Of a stretch of 64,000 nucleotides of DNA, positions 1 through 9,833 are shown in pieces; the stretch's first letter is position 1; each line of letters opens with the position of its first letter. The notes beneath the pieces are model-generated. The model saw nothing but the letters and a program-made list of their open reading frames with translations. It was not told the origin of the DNA and did not search any database. This stretch comes from Pseudomonas maioricensis (lineage in GTDB: Bacteria; Pseudomonadota; Gammaproteobacteria; Pseudomonadales; Pseudomonadaceae): positions 393,890 to 457,889 of the forward strand of contig NZ_LOHG01000004.1 of the NCBI RefSeq assembly GCF_022790535.1, in the 5' to 3' direction. The position numbers were made by a program, and so were the translations under genes.

Positions 1-75
1 AGAAAATGCATTTCAATCCAGTAATGAGCGCCGTGTGTCCACGACACACCTCTCTCGCGAAACAAACACTGGATT

Positions 76-101
76 TGTAGGAGCAAACTTGTTCGCGAGG
101 C
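76..101 (+). repeat. single REP-like half element
   Basis: A TGTAGGAGC...TTCGCGAGGC stretch resembles one arm of the REP palindromes found throughout the window, but no inverted partner follows. The first 158 bases hold nothing else that I can support. Confidence 0.45.
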
Positions 102-158
102 GGCATCAAGGACGCCACGCTTCGCCAATAATCAGCGCCTACAGGACACGCAAACCCC

Positions 159-977
159 TCAGGATTTTGGAGCAGCGTTATACAACGGCATCACCTTGGG
201 AATCGCCGCCTGCAACGATGCAATACGACTCTCCGAAGCCGGGTGAGTGCTCATGAACTCCGGCTGCGAGCCACCGGAATTCTGAGTCATTTTCTGCCAC
301 AGGGTAATGGCGGCATTCGGGTTGTAACCGGCTCGTGCCGCCAACTCCAGACCGAGTAGATCTGCCTCGTTTTCGTTACTGCGACTGTTAGGCAAGGTCA
401 GACTGTAATTAACCACGGTATCAGCCAGCGCCATGCTGTCCTGCCCTAATCCGAGGATGGCGCCCGCCCCTTGCTTGGCCATGGCAACGCCGTACGCTTT
501 GGACATCGACTCACGTCCGTGCTCACGCAAGGCATGGGCAATTTCATGACCCATCACCGCAGCGATCTCATCATCTGTCAGCTTCAACTTATCGATCAGG
601 CCAGTGTAGAAAATGATCTTGCCGCCCGGGCCACAGTTGGCGTTCAGCTCATCACTCTTGATCAGGTTCACTTCCCACTGCCACTGCGCAGAATCCGGAC
701 GCAGCTTGGGTGCCTGACCGATCAGGCGGTCGGCAATCGCATGCACACGTTTGGCATTGGCGCTGGTTGTATCCAGCACGCCCTTGGTCGACGCCTCGCC
801 TACGGTTTCCTTATAGGACTGGGCATACATCTGATTGACCTCATCGGTCGAGAGCATGCTGAACATGTACTGCTTGCGCTCGACACCGACCGAATCGCCG
901 CTGGTGGTATTCACGGCCTGACAGCCGCCGAGCAGGATGGCTGCGGTCAAGGCACATAGAGCAAACTTCTGACGCAT
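159..977 (-). CDS. M48 family metalloprotease, predicted lipoprotein
   Basis: Predicted zinc endopeptidase of the BepA/LoiP-like M48 class, probably acting in periplasmic protein quality control. The zinc motif HEIAHALREH is seen around residue 145, with a downstream glutamate ligand in the NENEADLLG segment. The N-terminus carries a lipoprotein signal ending in LLGGC, so Cys19 would be lipidated. I chose the ATG at 977 rather than one at 1007 because AGAGGGAGA sits at ribosome-binding distance and the signal peptide then starts directly with MRQKF. It is a lone gene, divergent from the chemoreceptor gene at 1209. The family is clear; the substrate is unknown. Confidence 0.9.
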   Translation of the reverse strand: MRQKFALCALTAAILLGGCQAVNTTSGDSVGVERKQYMFSMLSTDEVNQMYAQSYKETVGEASTKGVLDTTSANAKRVHAIADRLIGQAPKLRPDSAQWQWEVNLIKSDELNANCGPGGKIIFYTGLIDKLKLTDDEIAAVMGHEIAHALREHGRESMSKAYGVAMAKQGAGAILGLGQDSMALADTVVNYSLTLPNSRSNENEADLLGLELAARAGYNPNAAITLWQKMTQNSGGSQPEFMSTHPASESRIASLQAAIPKVMPLYNAAPKS

Positions 978-1208
978 GATAAATCTCCCTCTGAACATGG
1001 CGCTCATCCTAGGCGGTGAACGACTTATGCGCCAGATGCTGGCTGATAGGCGCTTTGTCCGCTTAAAGCGGTGATGGTTCCCCGAATGGACGCATATCTA
1101 TAAACGACACTTCAGCACGATTAGCGCCCCTTGTCCGGCGTAGCGTTCATGATTCTGAAAGTAAACGCCGATAGCCTTAGATAGCGCAACGCCACGTCTG
1201 GAGCTCTC

Positions 1209-3350
1209 ATGAAGTTCAAATCGATTCAGTTTTCCATCGCAGCGCTGGCGGGCGCCATCGTGCTGTCTGTTGTTGCCGCCCTGGTCCTCTACTCGCTCTT
1301 CGCCAGCGAGCGTACGCAAACACTGGTCGACGAAAGAACCCAGTCATTATTTGAACAAGTCATGGAGCAGCGCCTTAGCGCACTGGTTCAGACTCAGGCC
1401 AGCGAGATCAAGCGCGAGCTCGAAGTACCTTTGCTGATCACCGCAGGCCTGGCCCGCGTCAATGCGCTGCTGGCGCTGACAGACAGCAAGGGCGAGCCGC
1501 AGTTGAAAGCCACCCGTGAACAACTGCTCAACCTGCTTCGCCACAACGTGGAGCAGAACCCCAAAGTGCTCGGTGCTTATATAGGCTGGGAGCCCAACGC
1601 ACTGAATAATGATGACGCGGCCTACACAGGCTCATCCGACACCGGCAGCGATCCGGCGACCGGCCGCTTCATGCCCTGGTGGTATCGCAATACCGATGGA
1701 ACGCTGACCCTGGAAAAGCTGGCCAGTCTTGAGGACACCAAATTGCTCTCCACTGGCGTACGTGCCAGCGAGTACTACATCTGCTCCCGCGAAAACAAAA
1801 AGCCTTGTGTGATTGACCCGGCCCCCTACAAGGTCGGCGACAAAATGGTGATGCTGTCTTCGTTTATTGAACCGATCATGGTCAACGGCGCATTTCAGGG
1901 CATCGTCGGCGCGGACCTGTCAGTCAATTTCATTCAGGACATGCTCATTTCCGCCGACAAGAAACTGTACGACGGTGCAGGCGAGATGGCCTTGATATCC
2001 AGCGGCGGGACCCTAGTGGCCTACACCCGGGACGCGACAAAGCTGGGTGAAAAAGCGACGACTATTCTCGATGCCAACGAAGTCGACAACTTGAAGAAAA
2101 TCGCCGCTGGCGAGGTGCTTTACGACATAGACCGCGATCACGGTCACATCGAGGTTTACATGCCGTTCGGCATCGGTGCCACCGATGCGCGCTGGACCCT
2201 GATGATCCAGGTACCGCTCAGTGCAGTCATGGGGGACGTGGACAAACTTCGTGGCGAACTGGATACCCAGCGCAAAGAGGACATCTTCGGTATGACAGTG
2301 GTCGGGCTGCTCATTGCAGCGCTGGGCCTGGTGGTCATCTGGCTGGTCGCACGTGGCATCGCCAAACCACTCAAACAGATGGTGCTGATGCTCGACGATA
2401 TTGCCCAGGGCGAAGGCGACCTCACCCGTCGCCTGAAGAGCGACCGGGTCGATGAAGTTGGCCAGATCGCCATACGCTTCAACACTTTCTTGAGCAAGCT
2501 GCAGGCCATGATCACTCAGGTCGTCGCCTCGGTGCAGAAGGTCAGCGACTCTTCGGAACATACCGCCGACATTGCTATCCGCACCAATCAGGGCGTGCAC
2601 AAGCAAATGTCTGAAATCGAACTGGTTGCCACGGCCGTCCACCAGATGACAGCCACCGCGCAGGACGTGGCACGCAATGCCACCCAGGCAGCGCAAGCGG
2701 CGAGCCATGCCGACGGGGCTGCCAATCAAGGGATGCAGATCGTACAGAACACCTCTAACTCCATCAGCGCCCTCGCATCGGAGATCGGCCGGGCGGTGAC
2801 CGTCGTTCAGGCGCTCGCTGCCGACAGCGAAAACATCAATGCGATCCTGACGACTATTCGGGGTATTGCCGAGCAAACCAACCTGCTGGCGCTGAACGCA
2901 GCGATCGAAGCGGCGCGTGCTGGTGAACAGGGCCGAGGCTTTGCCGTGGTCGCCGACGAAGTGCGCAATCTGGCACAGAAGACTCAGCAGGCCACTCAGG
3001 AAATCCAGAACATGATCCAGCAACTGCAAAATGGCACTCGCCAGGTGGTGCAGGTGATGGAAGACAGCCAGGGCAAGACTGAGGAAAGTGTCGGCCATGC
3101 CGCCGAGGCCGCACAGGCACTTGAGACCATTACCAAAGCGGTTTCGGTCATCAACGACATGAACACCCAGATCGCCAGCGCCGCCGAGGAACAGAGTTCG
3201 GTCGCCGAGGACATTAACCGTAACGTCACCAACATCGGCGAAGTGGCCAACGAAGTCGCGAGCGGTGCCGACGAATCCAGCCAGGCCAGCGCAGAGCTGA
3301 CCAAACTGGCCGAGCAGCAGCGGCGGTTGATCAATCAGTTCAAGGTGTAA
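1209..3350 (+). CDS. methyl-accepting chemotaxis protein with dCache sensor
   Basis: Transmembrane chemoreceptor of 713 residues. A first membrane helix lies at about residues 8-30, a periplasmic sensor of about 300 residues with dCache-like features (GWEPN, RFMPWW, GADLS) follows, and a second helix lies at about 360-380 before a HAMP domain. The cytoplasmic signalling domain contains the conserved hairpin [20 protein letters not shown] near residue 555. GGAG six bases upstream supports the ATG. dCache receptors of pseudomonads often sense amino acids or amines, but the ligand cannot be read here. Monocistronic, followed by a large palindrome. Confidence 0.95.
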   Translation: MKFKSIQFSIAALAGAIVLSVVAALVLYSLFASERTQTLVDERTQSLFEQVMEQRLSALVQTQASEIKRELEVPLLITAGLARVNALLALTDSKGEPQLKATREQLLNLLRHNVEQNPKVLGAYIGWEPNALNNDDAAYTGSSDTGSDPATGRFMPWWYRNTDGTLTLEKLASLEDTKLLSTGVRASEYYICSRENKKPCVIDPAPYKVGDKMVMLSSFIEPIMVNGAFQGIVGADLSVNFIQDMLISADKKLYDGAGEMALISSGGTLVAYTRDATKLGEKATTILDANEVDNLKKIAAGEVLYDIDRDHGHIEVYMPFGIGATDARWTLMIQVPLSAVMGDVDKLRGELDTQRKEDIFGMTVVGLLIAALGLVVIWLVARGIAKPLKQMVLMLDDIAQGEGDLTRRLKSDRVDEVGQIAIRFNTFLSKLQAMITQVVASVQKVSDSSEHTADIAIRTNQGVHKQMSEIELVATAVHQMTATAQDVARNATQAAQAASHADGAANQGMQIVQNTSNSISALASEIGRAVTVVQALAADSENINAILTTIRGIAEQTNLLALNAAIEAARAGEQGRGFAVVADEVRNLAQKTQQATQEIQNMIQQLQNGTRQVVQVMEDSQGKTEESVGHAAEAAQALETITKAVSVINDMNTQIASAAEEQSSVAEDINRNVTNIGEVANEVASGADESSQASAELTKLAEQQRRLINQFKV

Positions 3351-3406
3351 AGGGAGCGCATTGTCGCGCGGAAAATGGCTTTAATCTTCCAGATTGAACC
3401 CAATCC

Positions 3407-3497
3407 TGTAGGAGCTCACCGAGGTTACGAGGCCAGCGATAGCGGTGTATCAGACAAATCGCTATCGCTGGCCTCGTAACCTCGGTGAGCTCCTACA
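3407..3497. repeat. 38-bp perfect inverted repeat, 15-base loop
   Basis: The arms 3407-3444 and 3460-3497 are perfect reverse complements, starting TGTAGGAGCTCACCGAGG and closing with GCGATAGCG. The outer ends resemble other REP elements here but the inner arm sequence does not. It lies between the 3' ends of the chemoreceptor gene and the convergent SRAP gene, so it could stop transcription from either side. Confidence 0.85.
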
Positions 3498-3525
3498 AGT
3501 CCTGTGTATGTTCCGGCAGCACTTA

Positions 3526-4155
3526 TCACAACGGCGTCAGGCACTCAGGCGCATTGAGCTTCGGATCGTTGACCAGATTTGCCAGTGGGCGCTCGCGCAG
3601 AGAGGTTTGCGGGGCGGCGAGCAACGCTTGCAAGGTCGGCAATGGGGTATCGGCTGCGAGCCAGTCCTTCTGCCCTTGAGCGTCGAGAATCAAGGGACGG
3701 CGCTGACTGGCAGCCAGTTGAGTGACCACCGCAACACTCAGGTACGTGTGCCCCTGCACCGGATACGCTTCCCAGATCGCCGCAAAAAACAGCGCAGAGC
3801 CCTCTCCCGGTGTCAGCCAGAAAGGCCGTTTGCGGGTAGTACCGCGCCATTCATAAAAACCGTTGGCAGGCAGCAGACAGCGGCGCAGGCGAAACGCCTC
3901 GCGAAACATCGGTTGCTCGGCCAGGGTCTCGGCACGGGCGTGAGCGGGGGTACGAGACAGATCAGTCAGCCACGGCGGGGTGAGCCCCCAACGCGCACGT
4001 GCCAGTTCAAGATCGCCCTCAGTCCCGGCAACGGCACGTAACATGAGTACCGAATCCGCTGGCGAGATATTCCATTGCGCTTGTTGGTCAGCCGGAAAAC
4101 CCGGCAAGGCCGCAAAAGCGGGCGTCCAACGAAACAGCGCATAACGTCCACACAT
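3526..4155 (-). CDS. yedK: SRAP domain protein, YedK/HMCES family
   Basis: SOS-response-associated peptidase family member, 209 residues. Family proteins form a thiazolidine crosslink between Cys2 and abasic sites in single-stranded DNA. The MCGRYALF start places Cys2 after Met removal, which fixes this start even though no good ribosome-binding site is visible. The ARAET and LPANGFYEW segments (asparagine and catalytic glutamate) are present. The position equivalent to E. coli His160 (IHDRMPLVL) reads ASQRRPLIL, so the helper histidine appears absent. Convergent with the chemoreceptor gene; a DUF2007 and a CPXCG gene follow upstream on the same strand. Confidence 0.9.
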   Translation of the reverse strand: MCGRYALFRWTPAFAALPGFPADQQAQWNISPADSVLMLRAVAGTEGDLELARARWGLTPPWLTDLSRTPAHARAETLAEQPMFREAFRLRRCLLPANGFYEWRGTTRKRPFWLTPGEGSALFFAAIWEAYPVQGHTYLSVAVVTQLAASQRRPLILDAQGQKDWLAADTPLPTLQALLAAPQTSLRERPLANLVNDPKLNAPECLTPL

Positions 4156-4212
4156 GGGGCTATAAAACTCGTTTGGACGCGCTGAACCGTGGAGACAAGG
4201 CCATTAAGCCGC

Positions 4213-4485
4213 TCAACACACCAGCACGTCAGGGAAATTGTCCGGCTCATCACCGGGCTCGCCTCCAGAGAAAGGCAGCGCCGCATTGTACTCAGTGATC
4301 AACTGTCGCGCCTGCTCCACCTGATCGTTGTCCACCAGCAGCCCCAGCAGGCCGAGGGCTGGCAACTCGCCAAGGGCGCCCAGCAAGTGCTGGCCGGTGA
4401 GGTGCGCTTCAATACCTTCGCTGGCGAGCATGCCCTGTAGCAGCTCGCCTTCCATCAGGTTTTCCGGCTCGTAGACTTTCTGCAT
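4213..4485 (-). CDS. DUF2007 domain protein (putative signal-transducing protein)
   Basis: Small cytosolic protein of 90 residues beginning [20 protein letters not shown], the DUF2007 pattern: a short alpha/beta fold that recognises N-terminal ENL and a later LLVDNDQVEQARQLI helix. Its ATG overlaps the TAA of the upstream CPXCG gene by one base (taATG), so the two are translationally coupled. Family members are called putative signal transducers, but no biochemical role is established that I know of. Confidence 0.85.
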   Translation of the reverse strand: MQKVYEPENLMEGELLQGMLASEGIEAHLTGQHLLGALGELPALGLLGLLVDNDQVEQARQLITEYNAALPFSGGEPGDEPDNFPDVLVC

Positions 4486-4667
4486 TATTCGTTCTCGCTG
4501 CGAACGTCCAGACGCCAGTCTTCACCATCGGTTTGCAAGTCGAAGACAATGGGCCGACAACAGACCGGGCAATCCTCTATGTACTGCTGGTCACCGCCCG
4601 ACAAGTCCAGTACCGCCTCGACCGGCTCACCGCAGTAAGGGCAGTCGTAACTCTGAATTTCCTGCAT
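4485..4667 (-). CDS. CPXCG motif-containing cysteine-rich protein
   Basis: Protein of 60 residues with two zinc-ribbon-like cysteine pairs, CPYCGE near residue 10 and CPVCCRP near residue 34, followed by an acidic C-terminus. The starting ATG has GGAG seven bases upstream. It forms a coupled pair with the DUF2007 gene. This pair is common in gammaproteobacteria; the function is unknown and metal binding is inferred from the cysteine spacing. Confidence 0.88.
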   Translation of the reverse strand: MQEIQSYDCPYCGEPVEAVLDLSGGDQQYIEDCPVCCRPIVFDLQTDGEDWRLDVRSENE

Positions 4668-4784
4668 CGCGGTCTCCGGGATCAGTTGTGCGTATAATCG
4701 CGGTCTTTCAAGGCTCTGCTAGAGTCTGGACGTGTTTTCCAGTCTTGGCCTCCCCTATTACTTTGTCACCCCCTACAAGAGAGC

Positions 4785-5951
4785 ATGATGGGCGAATTTG
4801 ATGCCATCCGACCTTACAACGACGCTGAAGTCTCAGCGGTGCTTGAGCGTTTGCTCAGCGACAAAGAGTTTCTCTCGATCCTGACCCGCTTCCGCTTCCC
4901 GAAACTGGCAGGCGCTTTAGGCTGGGCACTGCAACCGATCATTGCCCGCAAGCTACGCCGTCAGTTCGTGGGTATCAATTCGGTCGCCACCTTGCAGGAC
5001 AAGGTCGAATACTACGTCGACCACACCATTGAGCGCGCTACCGACGGTGTGACCTACACGGGTGTCGAGCAGTTCAAATCCGGCAGCGCCTATCTGTTTC
5101 TGGCCAACCACCGCGATATCGTAATGGACCCGGCGTTCGTCAATTACGCCGTGTACCACGCAGGCCTGCCGACACCGCGTATCGCGATTGGCGATAACCT
5201 CCTGCAAAAACCTTTTGTCAGCGATCTGATGCGCCTGAACAAGAGCTTCATCGTGCACCGTTCCATCGCAGGGCGCCGGGAAAAAATGGCGGCGTACCAG
5301 TTGCTGTCTGCCTACATCAACCACTCGATTCGCAACGACTGCCAATCGATCTGGATTGCCCAGGCAGAAGGTCGCGCCAAGGACGGTGATGACCGTACCG
5401 AGTCGGCAATCCTCAAGATGTTCCATATGAGCCGCAAGGACGAACCGTTCGCCGAGGTGATCCAGTCACTGAACCTGACGCCGGTGTCCATCAGCTATGA
5501 ATACGACCCTTGCGATCATGCCAAGGCGCGCGAGCTGTACATTCGTGCCACCACCGGCACTTACAGCAAGGTGCCGGGCGAGGATGACGTCAGCATCGCC
5601 TTGGGCATTACCGGCTACAAGGGCCGCGTCCATGTGAACTTTGCGCCCCCCATCACCGAGCTTTTCGAAGACACCAAAGCGCTGGCTATTGAAATGGACC
5701 GGCAGATTCTCGGTGGCTACCGCTTGTTCCCCGTCCATTACCTGGCTTACGCACAGTGGGCCGATGCAGATTCGTCGCTCAATGTGCCGTTGGCCAAGGA
5801 TGTGTTTGCCGCGCCCGAACTGGCCAAGGCTCAGGAAGAATGGCAACGCCGTCTCGACGAGTGCCCGGCAGAGCATCAGCCTTACCTGATCCAGCAGTAT
5901 GCGACGCCTGTACGCAATCAATACCGGGTAAAGGCTGGCATCCCGCTCTGA
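4785..5951 (+). CDS. 1-acyl-sn-glycerol-3-phosphate acyltransferase-like (PlsC domain)
   Basis: Membrane-associated acyltransferase, 388 residues, longer than classical PlsC (about 240). The HX4D catalytic motif is seen in NHRDIVMDPAF near residue 108 and the substrate-binding FIVHRS and AEGR blocks follow at about 150-205. The C-terminal 130 residues are outside the core fold. Two in-frame ATG codons (4785, 4788) sit behind AGAGAG; either could start. It is monocistronic and ends in a strong terminator. It may acylate lysophosphatidate or another lysolipid. Confidence 0.85.
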   Translation: MMGEFDAIRPYNDAEVSAVLERLLSDKEFLSILTRFRFPKLAGALGWALQPIIARKLRRQFVGINSVATLQDKVEYYVDHTIERATDGVTYTGVEQFKSGSAYLFLANHRDIVMDPAFVNYAVYHAGLPTPRIAIGDNLLQKPFVSDLMRLNKSFIVHRSIAGRREKMAAYQLLSAYINHSIRNDCQSIWIAQAEGRAKDGDDRTESAILKMFHMSRKDEPFAEVIQSLNLTPVSISYEYDPCDHAKARELYIRATTGTYSKVPGEDDVSIALGITGYKGRVHVNFAPPITELFEDTKALAIEMDRQILGGYRLFPVHYLAYAQWADADSSLNVPLAKDVFAAPELAKAQEEWQRRLDECPAEHQPYLIQQYATPVRNQYRVKAGIPL

Positions 5952-5964
5952 TCCTGCTGACGGT

Positions 5965-5996
5965 AAAAAAGGCGCTGATATCTAGCGCCTTTTTTA
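5965..5996 (+). terminator. intrinsic terminator after the acyltransferase gene
   Basis: The stem AGGCGCT / AGCGCCT is followed by a run of six T residues just after the stop codon of the acyltransferase gene. Confidence 0.9.
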
Positions 5997-6102
5997 TGCC
6001 TGAAAATTGTCAGACAATTTTCTTCGTCGTCACGGTTCCGTAACCTGACCCAGGCACTCTATGGCTCCCTCGAGGCAGAACCTCGACCCAATGGAGCTCG
6101 TC

Positions 6103-6309
6103 ATGCTGCACGCCAAAAACCAGGACCGCCTTTATCTGATCGCTCCGAGCGACGAGCAGGAAGCGTTGATCGACGCCTGGTCGTTCAACGTTCAGGACCG
6201 CAGCTGGCTGGTGTATTGCGCGCTTGGCGGCCATCAGCATCCCGACCTGCCGGACATGGATCTGCAGACGGGCTTCAGTTTTCTGGACTTTTATCAGCAG
6301 GCGGCTTGA
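6103..6309 (+). CDS. small conserved hypothetical protein, 68 residues
   Basis: Starts MLHAKNQDRLYLIAPS and contains a WLVYCALGGHQHPDLPDMD segment, ending in a DFYQQAA helix. I chose the ATG at 6103 because GGAG lies seven bases upstream; an earlier in-frame ATG at 6061 lacks a binding site. No domain is recognised. Codon use matches the neighbours and the next element is a REP doublet. I cannot assign a function. Confidence 0.65.
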   Translation: MLHAKNQDRLYLIAPSDEQEALIDAWSFNVQDRSWLVYCALGGHQHPDLPDMDLQTGFSFLDFYQQAA

Positions 6310-6362
6310 GACGCATACAGCATTCGCAACAAAAGCAGGCCTCAGAATTGAAACACATTCCC

Positions 6363-6451
6363 TGTGGGAGCTGAGCTTGCTCGCGATGAGGCTTGACGCG
6401 GTTCACTTTAGATCGCGTCCAGCCGCATCGCGAGCAAGCTCAGCTCCCACA
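6363..6451. repeat. REP doublet (REPIN)
   Basis: Inverted arms GTGGGAGCTGAGCTTGCTCG and its complement enclose a spacer containing GACGCGGTTCACTTTAGATC. Near-identical spacers occur at 13551 and 49456. Confidence 0.9.
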
Positions 6452-6488
6452 AGAGACTGTGTTCGCAGCGCAACAGAGACCTGCCCAC

Positions 6489-6527
6489 AAAAAAGCCCGG
6501 CATCTCGCTAGAGAGCCGGGCTTTTTT
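6489..6527 (-). terminator. intrinsic terminator of the YajG-like gene
   Basis: AGCCCGGC / GCCGGGCT stem flanked by A and T runs, immediately downstream of the minus-strand lipoprotein gene. The A run upstream makes it potentially bidirectional. Confidence 0.9.
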
Positions 6528-6542
6528 ACAACAGCGCGGGTG

Positions 6543-7124
6543 TTACTGAGCCAGTGTGTTGCCGATGGTCTGGTCCTGGAACAGACGCGTCAGAGCGTCG
6601 CTCAACACATCGCTGACCAGGCGGGTGTTGGTTTCCTGGTTCGGGGCCATGCCGAAGCGCTGGTCCAGCGAAGCAGCATAGCGACCTGCGTAGTTGCGAC
6701 CGTTGTTCTGCACCTCGGCACGGAACGTGGCGCTGATGGTTGCCTCGGTCACGTACAGGCCTTCTTTCGGCGACTGATATTTCAGGTCAGCCAGGGTCAC
6801 CGTCAGCTGTGGACCGCCGCCGCCCTGTGAAGGCGTGAAACCCAGCAGACGCACTGCGGCTTCGGCCTGTGCCTGCAACTTCGGCACAACGTCTGCGCCA
6901 GCAACGCTGACTGCGCTGGTTTCCGGGTACATACCACCGCGAGTCCCCAGCGTCGGGCTTGGGCGACCATCGACCACGCGCACGACCACTGGCTGACCAC
7001 GGCCTACCGGCGCCAGCTGAGCGTTCAGCTTGGGTTGCGGGCTAAGTTGTTGCGGGCTGTGGGCACAACCGACCAGAGTCAGACTCGTTACAGCAAGCAA
7101 ACCAAACAAAATGCGACGCAGCAT
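6543..7124 (-). CDS. YajG-family lipoprotein
   Basis: Predicted outer-membrane lipoprotein of 193 residues. The signal peptide MLRRILFGLLAVTSLTLVGC ends in a lipobox with Cys20. The mature part has the YajG-type arrangement of a VVVRVVDGRPSPTLGTRGG strand, a helical segment and LTVTLADLKYQ. GGAGAG lies six bases before the ATG at 7124, so this start beats the ATG at 7130 and the much longer upstream extension. YajG homologues are uncharacterised. Monocistronic with its own terminator. Confidence 0.85.
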   Translation of the reverse strand: MLRRILFGLLAVTSLTLVGCAHSPQQLSPQPKLNAQLAPVGRGQPVVVRVVDGRPSPTLGTRGGMYPETSAVSVAGADVVPKLQAQAEAAVRLLGFTPSQGGGGPQLTVTLADLKYQSPKEGLYVTEATISATFRAEVQNNGRNYAGRYAASLDQRFGMAPNQETNTRLVSDVLSDALTRLFQDQTIGNTLAQ

Positions 7125-7299
7125 GCTCATCTCTCCAATGGGCCAGGCACTAAATGTGCCGCAGTATAGCGGCCTCCCGGCGCCGCCAACCAGTGAAAAT
7201 CGGACCGCGTCGGTCATGCAATGGTTCAGCAACACGCACGTCACGACGGTGTCATGTGTGCCGTGCAGACTTGCGCCTAAACCAACCGGGAGCCACACC

Positions 7300-7533
7300 A
7301 TGGACTTTATCTGGTCACTCTTCAGTTCTCGCCCCAAGTACCGTCACTACGCACGCATTGATCAGATCGGAATCTGCCGCGCTTTCAAGCAATGCAGCCA
7401 GCCTCCTGTGGGTCAGGGCTGGGTGGAAGTCGCTGAGCAGAATCTGTCCTGGCTGAACCAGCCACTGCCACTCACCGCCCGCCTCGTGCGCCGCTCCGGG
7501 CAACCTGCAGCCCGCCAGCTGCGCATGGCCTGA
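7300..7533 (+). CDS. small hypothetical protein, 77 residues
   Basis: Starts MDFIWSLFSSRPKYRHYARI, contains a GQGWVEVAEQNLSWLNQPLP stretch and ends in a basic segment. GGGAG precedes the ATG by eight bases. Divergent from the YajG-like gene. Tryptophan and arginine rich, with no recognised domain. I think it is a real gene because of the ribosome-binding site and codon pattern, but I cannot name it. Confidence 0.55.
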   Translation: MDFIWSLFSSRPKYRHYARIDQIGICRAFKQCSQPPVGQGWVEVAEQNLSWLNQPLPLTARLVRRSGQPAARQLRMA

Positions 7534-8267
7534 CCGAAAAGCGAATAAAAGTCACTTAAGCCGATCAATTCCTGTCGTTTCATCGCTATAATCTCCCCCC
7601 GATTATAAGGACGTCTCCTGATCGGGCCTCGCAGCATGGCTAATCTCCGGATTAGCGCCTCCGTAATGCCCACAGAGAGCCGCCCACACAGGTCATATGC
7701 ACGCAGATTGCGTGTTGGTCAGTGCCCTATGGCTCGAATATTTCGAACCTTTCGCTCGCCAACACCTCAGGATGCATGCAGTTGATCTGCCGGTGCTGTG
7801 ATCGTGCAGCCCTTTTTGAGGTTGAGGTTCGCGTCTCCAAAAGAGCGCGAAAAAAACGGGTTTCACTACTTCACAAGAGTGTGGCGAGCAAATGAACAGG
7901 TACGCGTTTGTAAATGCACCATTAGCATCAGACCCAGCCCTTTTGAACAGGATCGATTGCTGCTGCGCAGCCTCCATGACTGGAGTCTGAAGCCTGTCCG
8001 CTACGGATTTGGTTGCATAACCGGATGCCTTGACGATAGTCGAATGGCTGACCGGGCTGAAAAATGCGTTCATGCTGCCCTGATGAACTCGTGATTAAAG
8101 TCCGTTTGGTGGCCTCCGTTGATGATGCGAAGAATTGCGAAGAATCGGACATGCAGATCCTGGCCAGGGTTATCGGGGCACAACTTTGAACAAAGCCCCG
8201 CTACCAGGCATCTGACCTCAGGATCGTATGCCGTCAATTTGGTGCTGCAGATTTTGGAGACGCGTTA
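7534..8267. other. 734-base gap with leader-like short ORFs before mqo
   Basis: No long gene is supported. A TATAAT hexamer at 7587-7592 could be a -10 element, although no good -35 is seen. Two short ORFs follow on the plus strand: 7697-7801 (34 residues, MHADCVLVSALWLEYFEPFA...) with AGG upstream, and 7892-7990 (32 residues, MNRYAFVNAPLA...) behind GTGGCGAG. Nothing recognisable links them to mqo. Confidence 0.4.
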
Positions 8268-9776
8268 ATGGCGCATAACGAAGCAGTCGATGTGGTATTG
8301 GTTGGAGCGGGCATCATGAGTGCCACTCTTGCCGTACTGCTCAAGGAGCTCGACCCCGGCCTCAAGCTGGAAGTCGTTGAGCTGATGGACTCTGGCGCTG
8401 CGGAGAGTTCCAACCCATGGAACAACGCCGGTACCGGCCATGCCGGGCTGTGCGAGCTCAATTACACCCCACCGGCAAAAGATGGCGCCATCGACATCAA
8501 AAAGGCCGTGCAGATCAATACCCAGTTCGAAGTCTCCAAACAGTTCTGGGCTTATCTGACGCAAAAAGACACCTTTGGCTCCTCGAAGAATTTCATTAGC
8601 CCGGTGCCGCACCTGAGCTTCGTCCAGGGCGAGAAAGGCATTGCCTTCCTCAAGACCCGTTTCGAAGCCATGCACAAACACCATGCTTTCTCGTCCATGG
8701 AATACACCGAAGACAAGGCCACCCTTGCCGAGTGGATGCCGCTGATGATGCCCGGCCGCCCGGCCGACGAGCAGATCGCCGCTACTCGCGTGATGAATGG
8801 TACCGACGTCAACTTCGGCAACCTGACCAATCAACTGCTCAAGCACCTGAGCAGCAGCCCTGACGCGCAGGTCAAGTACTGCAAGCGCGTCACCGGTCTG
8901 AGCCGTAAAGGCGCAGGCTGGAGCGTCAGCATCAAAGACGTGAACAGCGGCACCACCCGTGAAATCGATGCGAAATTCGTATTCCTGGGCGCGGGTGGCG
9001 CGGCGTTGCCGCTGCTGCAGATGTCGGGCATCGAGGAAAGCAAAGGCTTCGGCGGTTTCCCGGTCAGCGGTCAGTGGCTGCGTTGCGACAATCCCGAAGT
9101 GGTCAAGCACCATCAGGCCAAGGTCTACAGCCAGGCAGCGGTCGGCTCGCCGCCGATGTCAGTGCCCCACCTAGACACCCGCGTGGTCGACGGCAAGAAA
9201 TCCCTGCTGTTCGGACCTTATGCAGGCTTCACCACCAAGTTCCTCAAGCACGGCTCGTTCCTTGACCTGCCGCTTTCGGTACGCATGGCCAATATCAAAC
9301 CGATGCTGGCCGTGGCTCGCGACAACATGGACCTGACCAAATACCTGGTCAGCGAAGTCATGCAGTCCATGGAGCAGCGCCTTGAGTCACTGCGCCGTTT
9401 TTATCCACAGGCGAAAGCAGAAGACTGGCGCCTGGAAATCGCTGGCCAGCGGGTGCAGATCATCAAAAAGGACGCCAATAAAGGCGGTGTCCTGCAGTTC
9501 GGCACCGAGCTGGTCTCGGCTAAAGACGGGTCTCTTGCAGCGTTGCTGGGTGCATCGCCAGGTGCTTCGGTAACCGTTTCGATCATGCTGGACCTGATCG
9601 AGCGCTGCTTCCCGGAAAAAGCTCGCGGCGAGTGGGCAAGCAAGCTCAACGAAATCTTCCCGGCTCGCGAAAAAGCACTGGAAACAGACGTGGAGCTCTA
9701 CGAGCGTGTCAGCGCCCAGAACAACGAGCGTCTGGAACTGGTAGAGAAACACAGCGAAGCGCACAGCATCGCCTGA
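8268..9776 (+). CDS. mqo: malate:quinone oxidoreductase
   Basis: FAD-dependent, membrane-associated enzyme that oxidises malate to oxaloacetate and passes electrons to quinone, serving the TCA cycle in pseudomonads. The 502-residue length is normal. The dinucleotide-binding motif [17 protein letters not shown] is at residues 9-25 and the typical [20 protein letters not shown] block at about 48-67. TTGGAGA seven bases upstream marks the ATG. Followed by a strong terminator. This is the MqoB-type copy by synteny with the adjacent PA4642-like gene. Confidence 0.97.
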   Translation: MAHNEAVDVVLVGAGIMSATLAVLLKELDPGLKLEVVELMDSGAAESSNPWNNAGTGHAGLCELNYTPPAKDGAIDIKKAVQINTQFEVSKQFWAYLTQKDTFGSSKNFISPVPHLSFVQGEKGIAFLKTRFEAMHKHHAFSSMEYTEDKATLAEWMPLMMPGRPADEQIAATRVMNGTDVNFGNLTNQLLKHLSSSPDAQVKYCKRVTGLSRKGAGWSVSIKDVNSGTTREIDAKFVFLGAGGAALPLLQMSGIEESKGFGGFPVSGQWLRCDNPEVVKHHQAKVYSQAAVGSPPMSVPHLDTRVVDGKKSLLFGPYAGFTTKFLKHGSFLDLPLSVRMANIKPMLAVARDNMDLTKYLVSEVMQSMEQRLESLRRFYPQAKAEDWRLEIAGQRVQIIKKDANKGGVLQFGTELVSAKDGSLAALLGASPGASVTVSIMLDLIERCFPEKARGEWASKLNEIFPAREKALETDVELYERVSAQNNERLELVEKHSEAHSIA

Positions 9777-9787
9777 TTCTGCTGGTC

Positions 9788-9819
9788 AAAAAAAACGCCC
9801 CTCGGGGCGTTTTTTTTTT
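9788..9819 (+). terminator. intrinsic terminator after mqo
   Basis: ACGCCCC-TC-GGGGCGT stem with a T9 tail and an A8 run in front, so it may act for both mqo and the convergent minus-strand gene. Confidence 0.92.
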
Positions 9820-9833
9820 ATGACTGCAACGCC

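Noticed and set aside
7693-8094. Opposing 126- and 98-codon frames upstream of mqo
   Set aside because: Both have atypical composition and no start signals; neither resembles a known protein.
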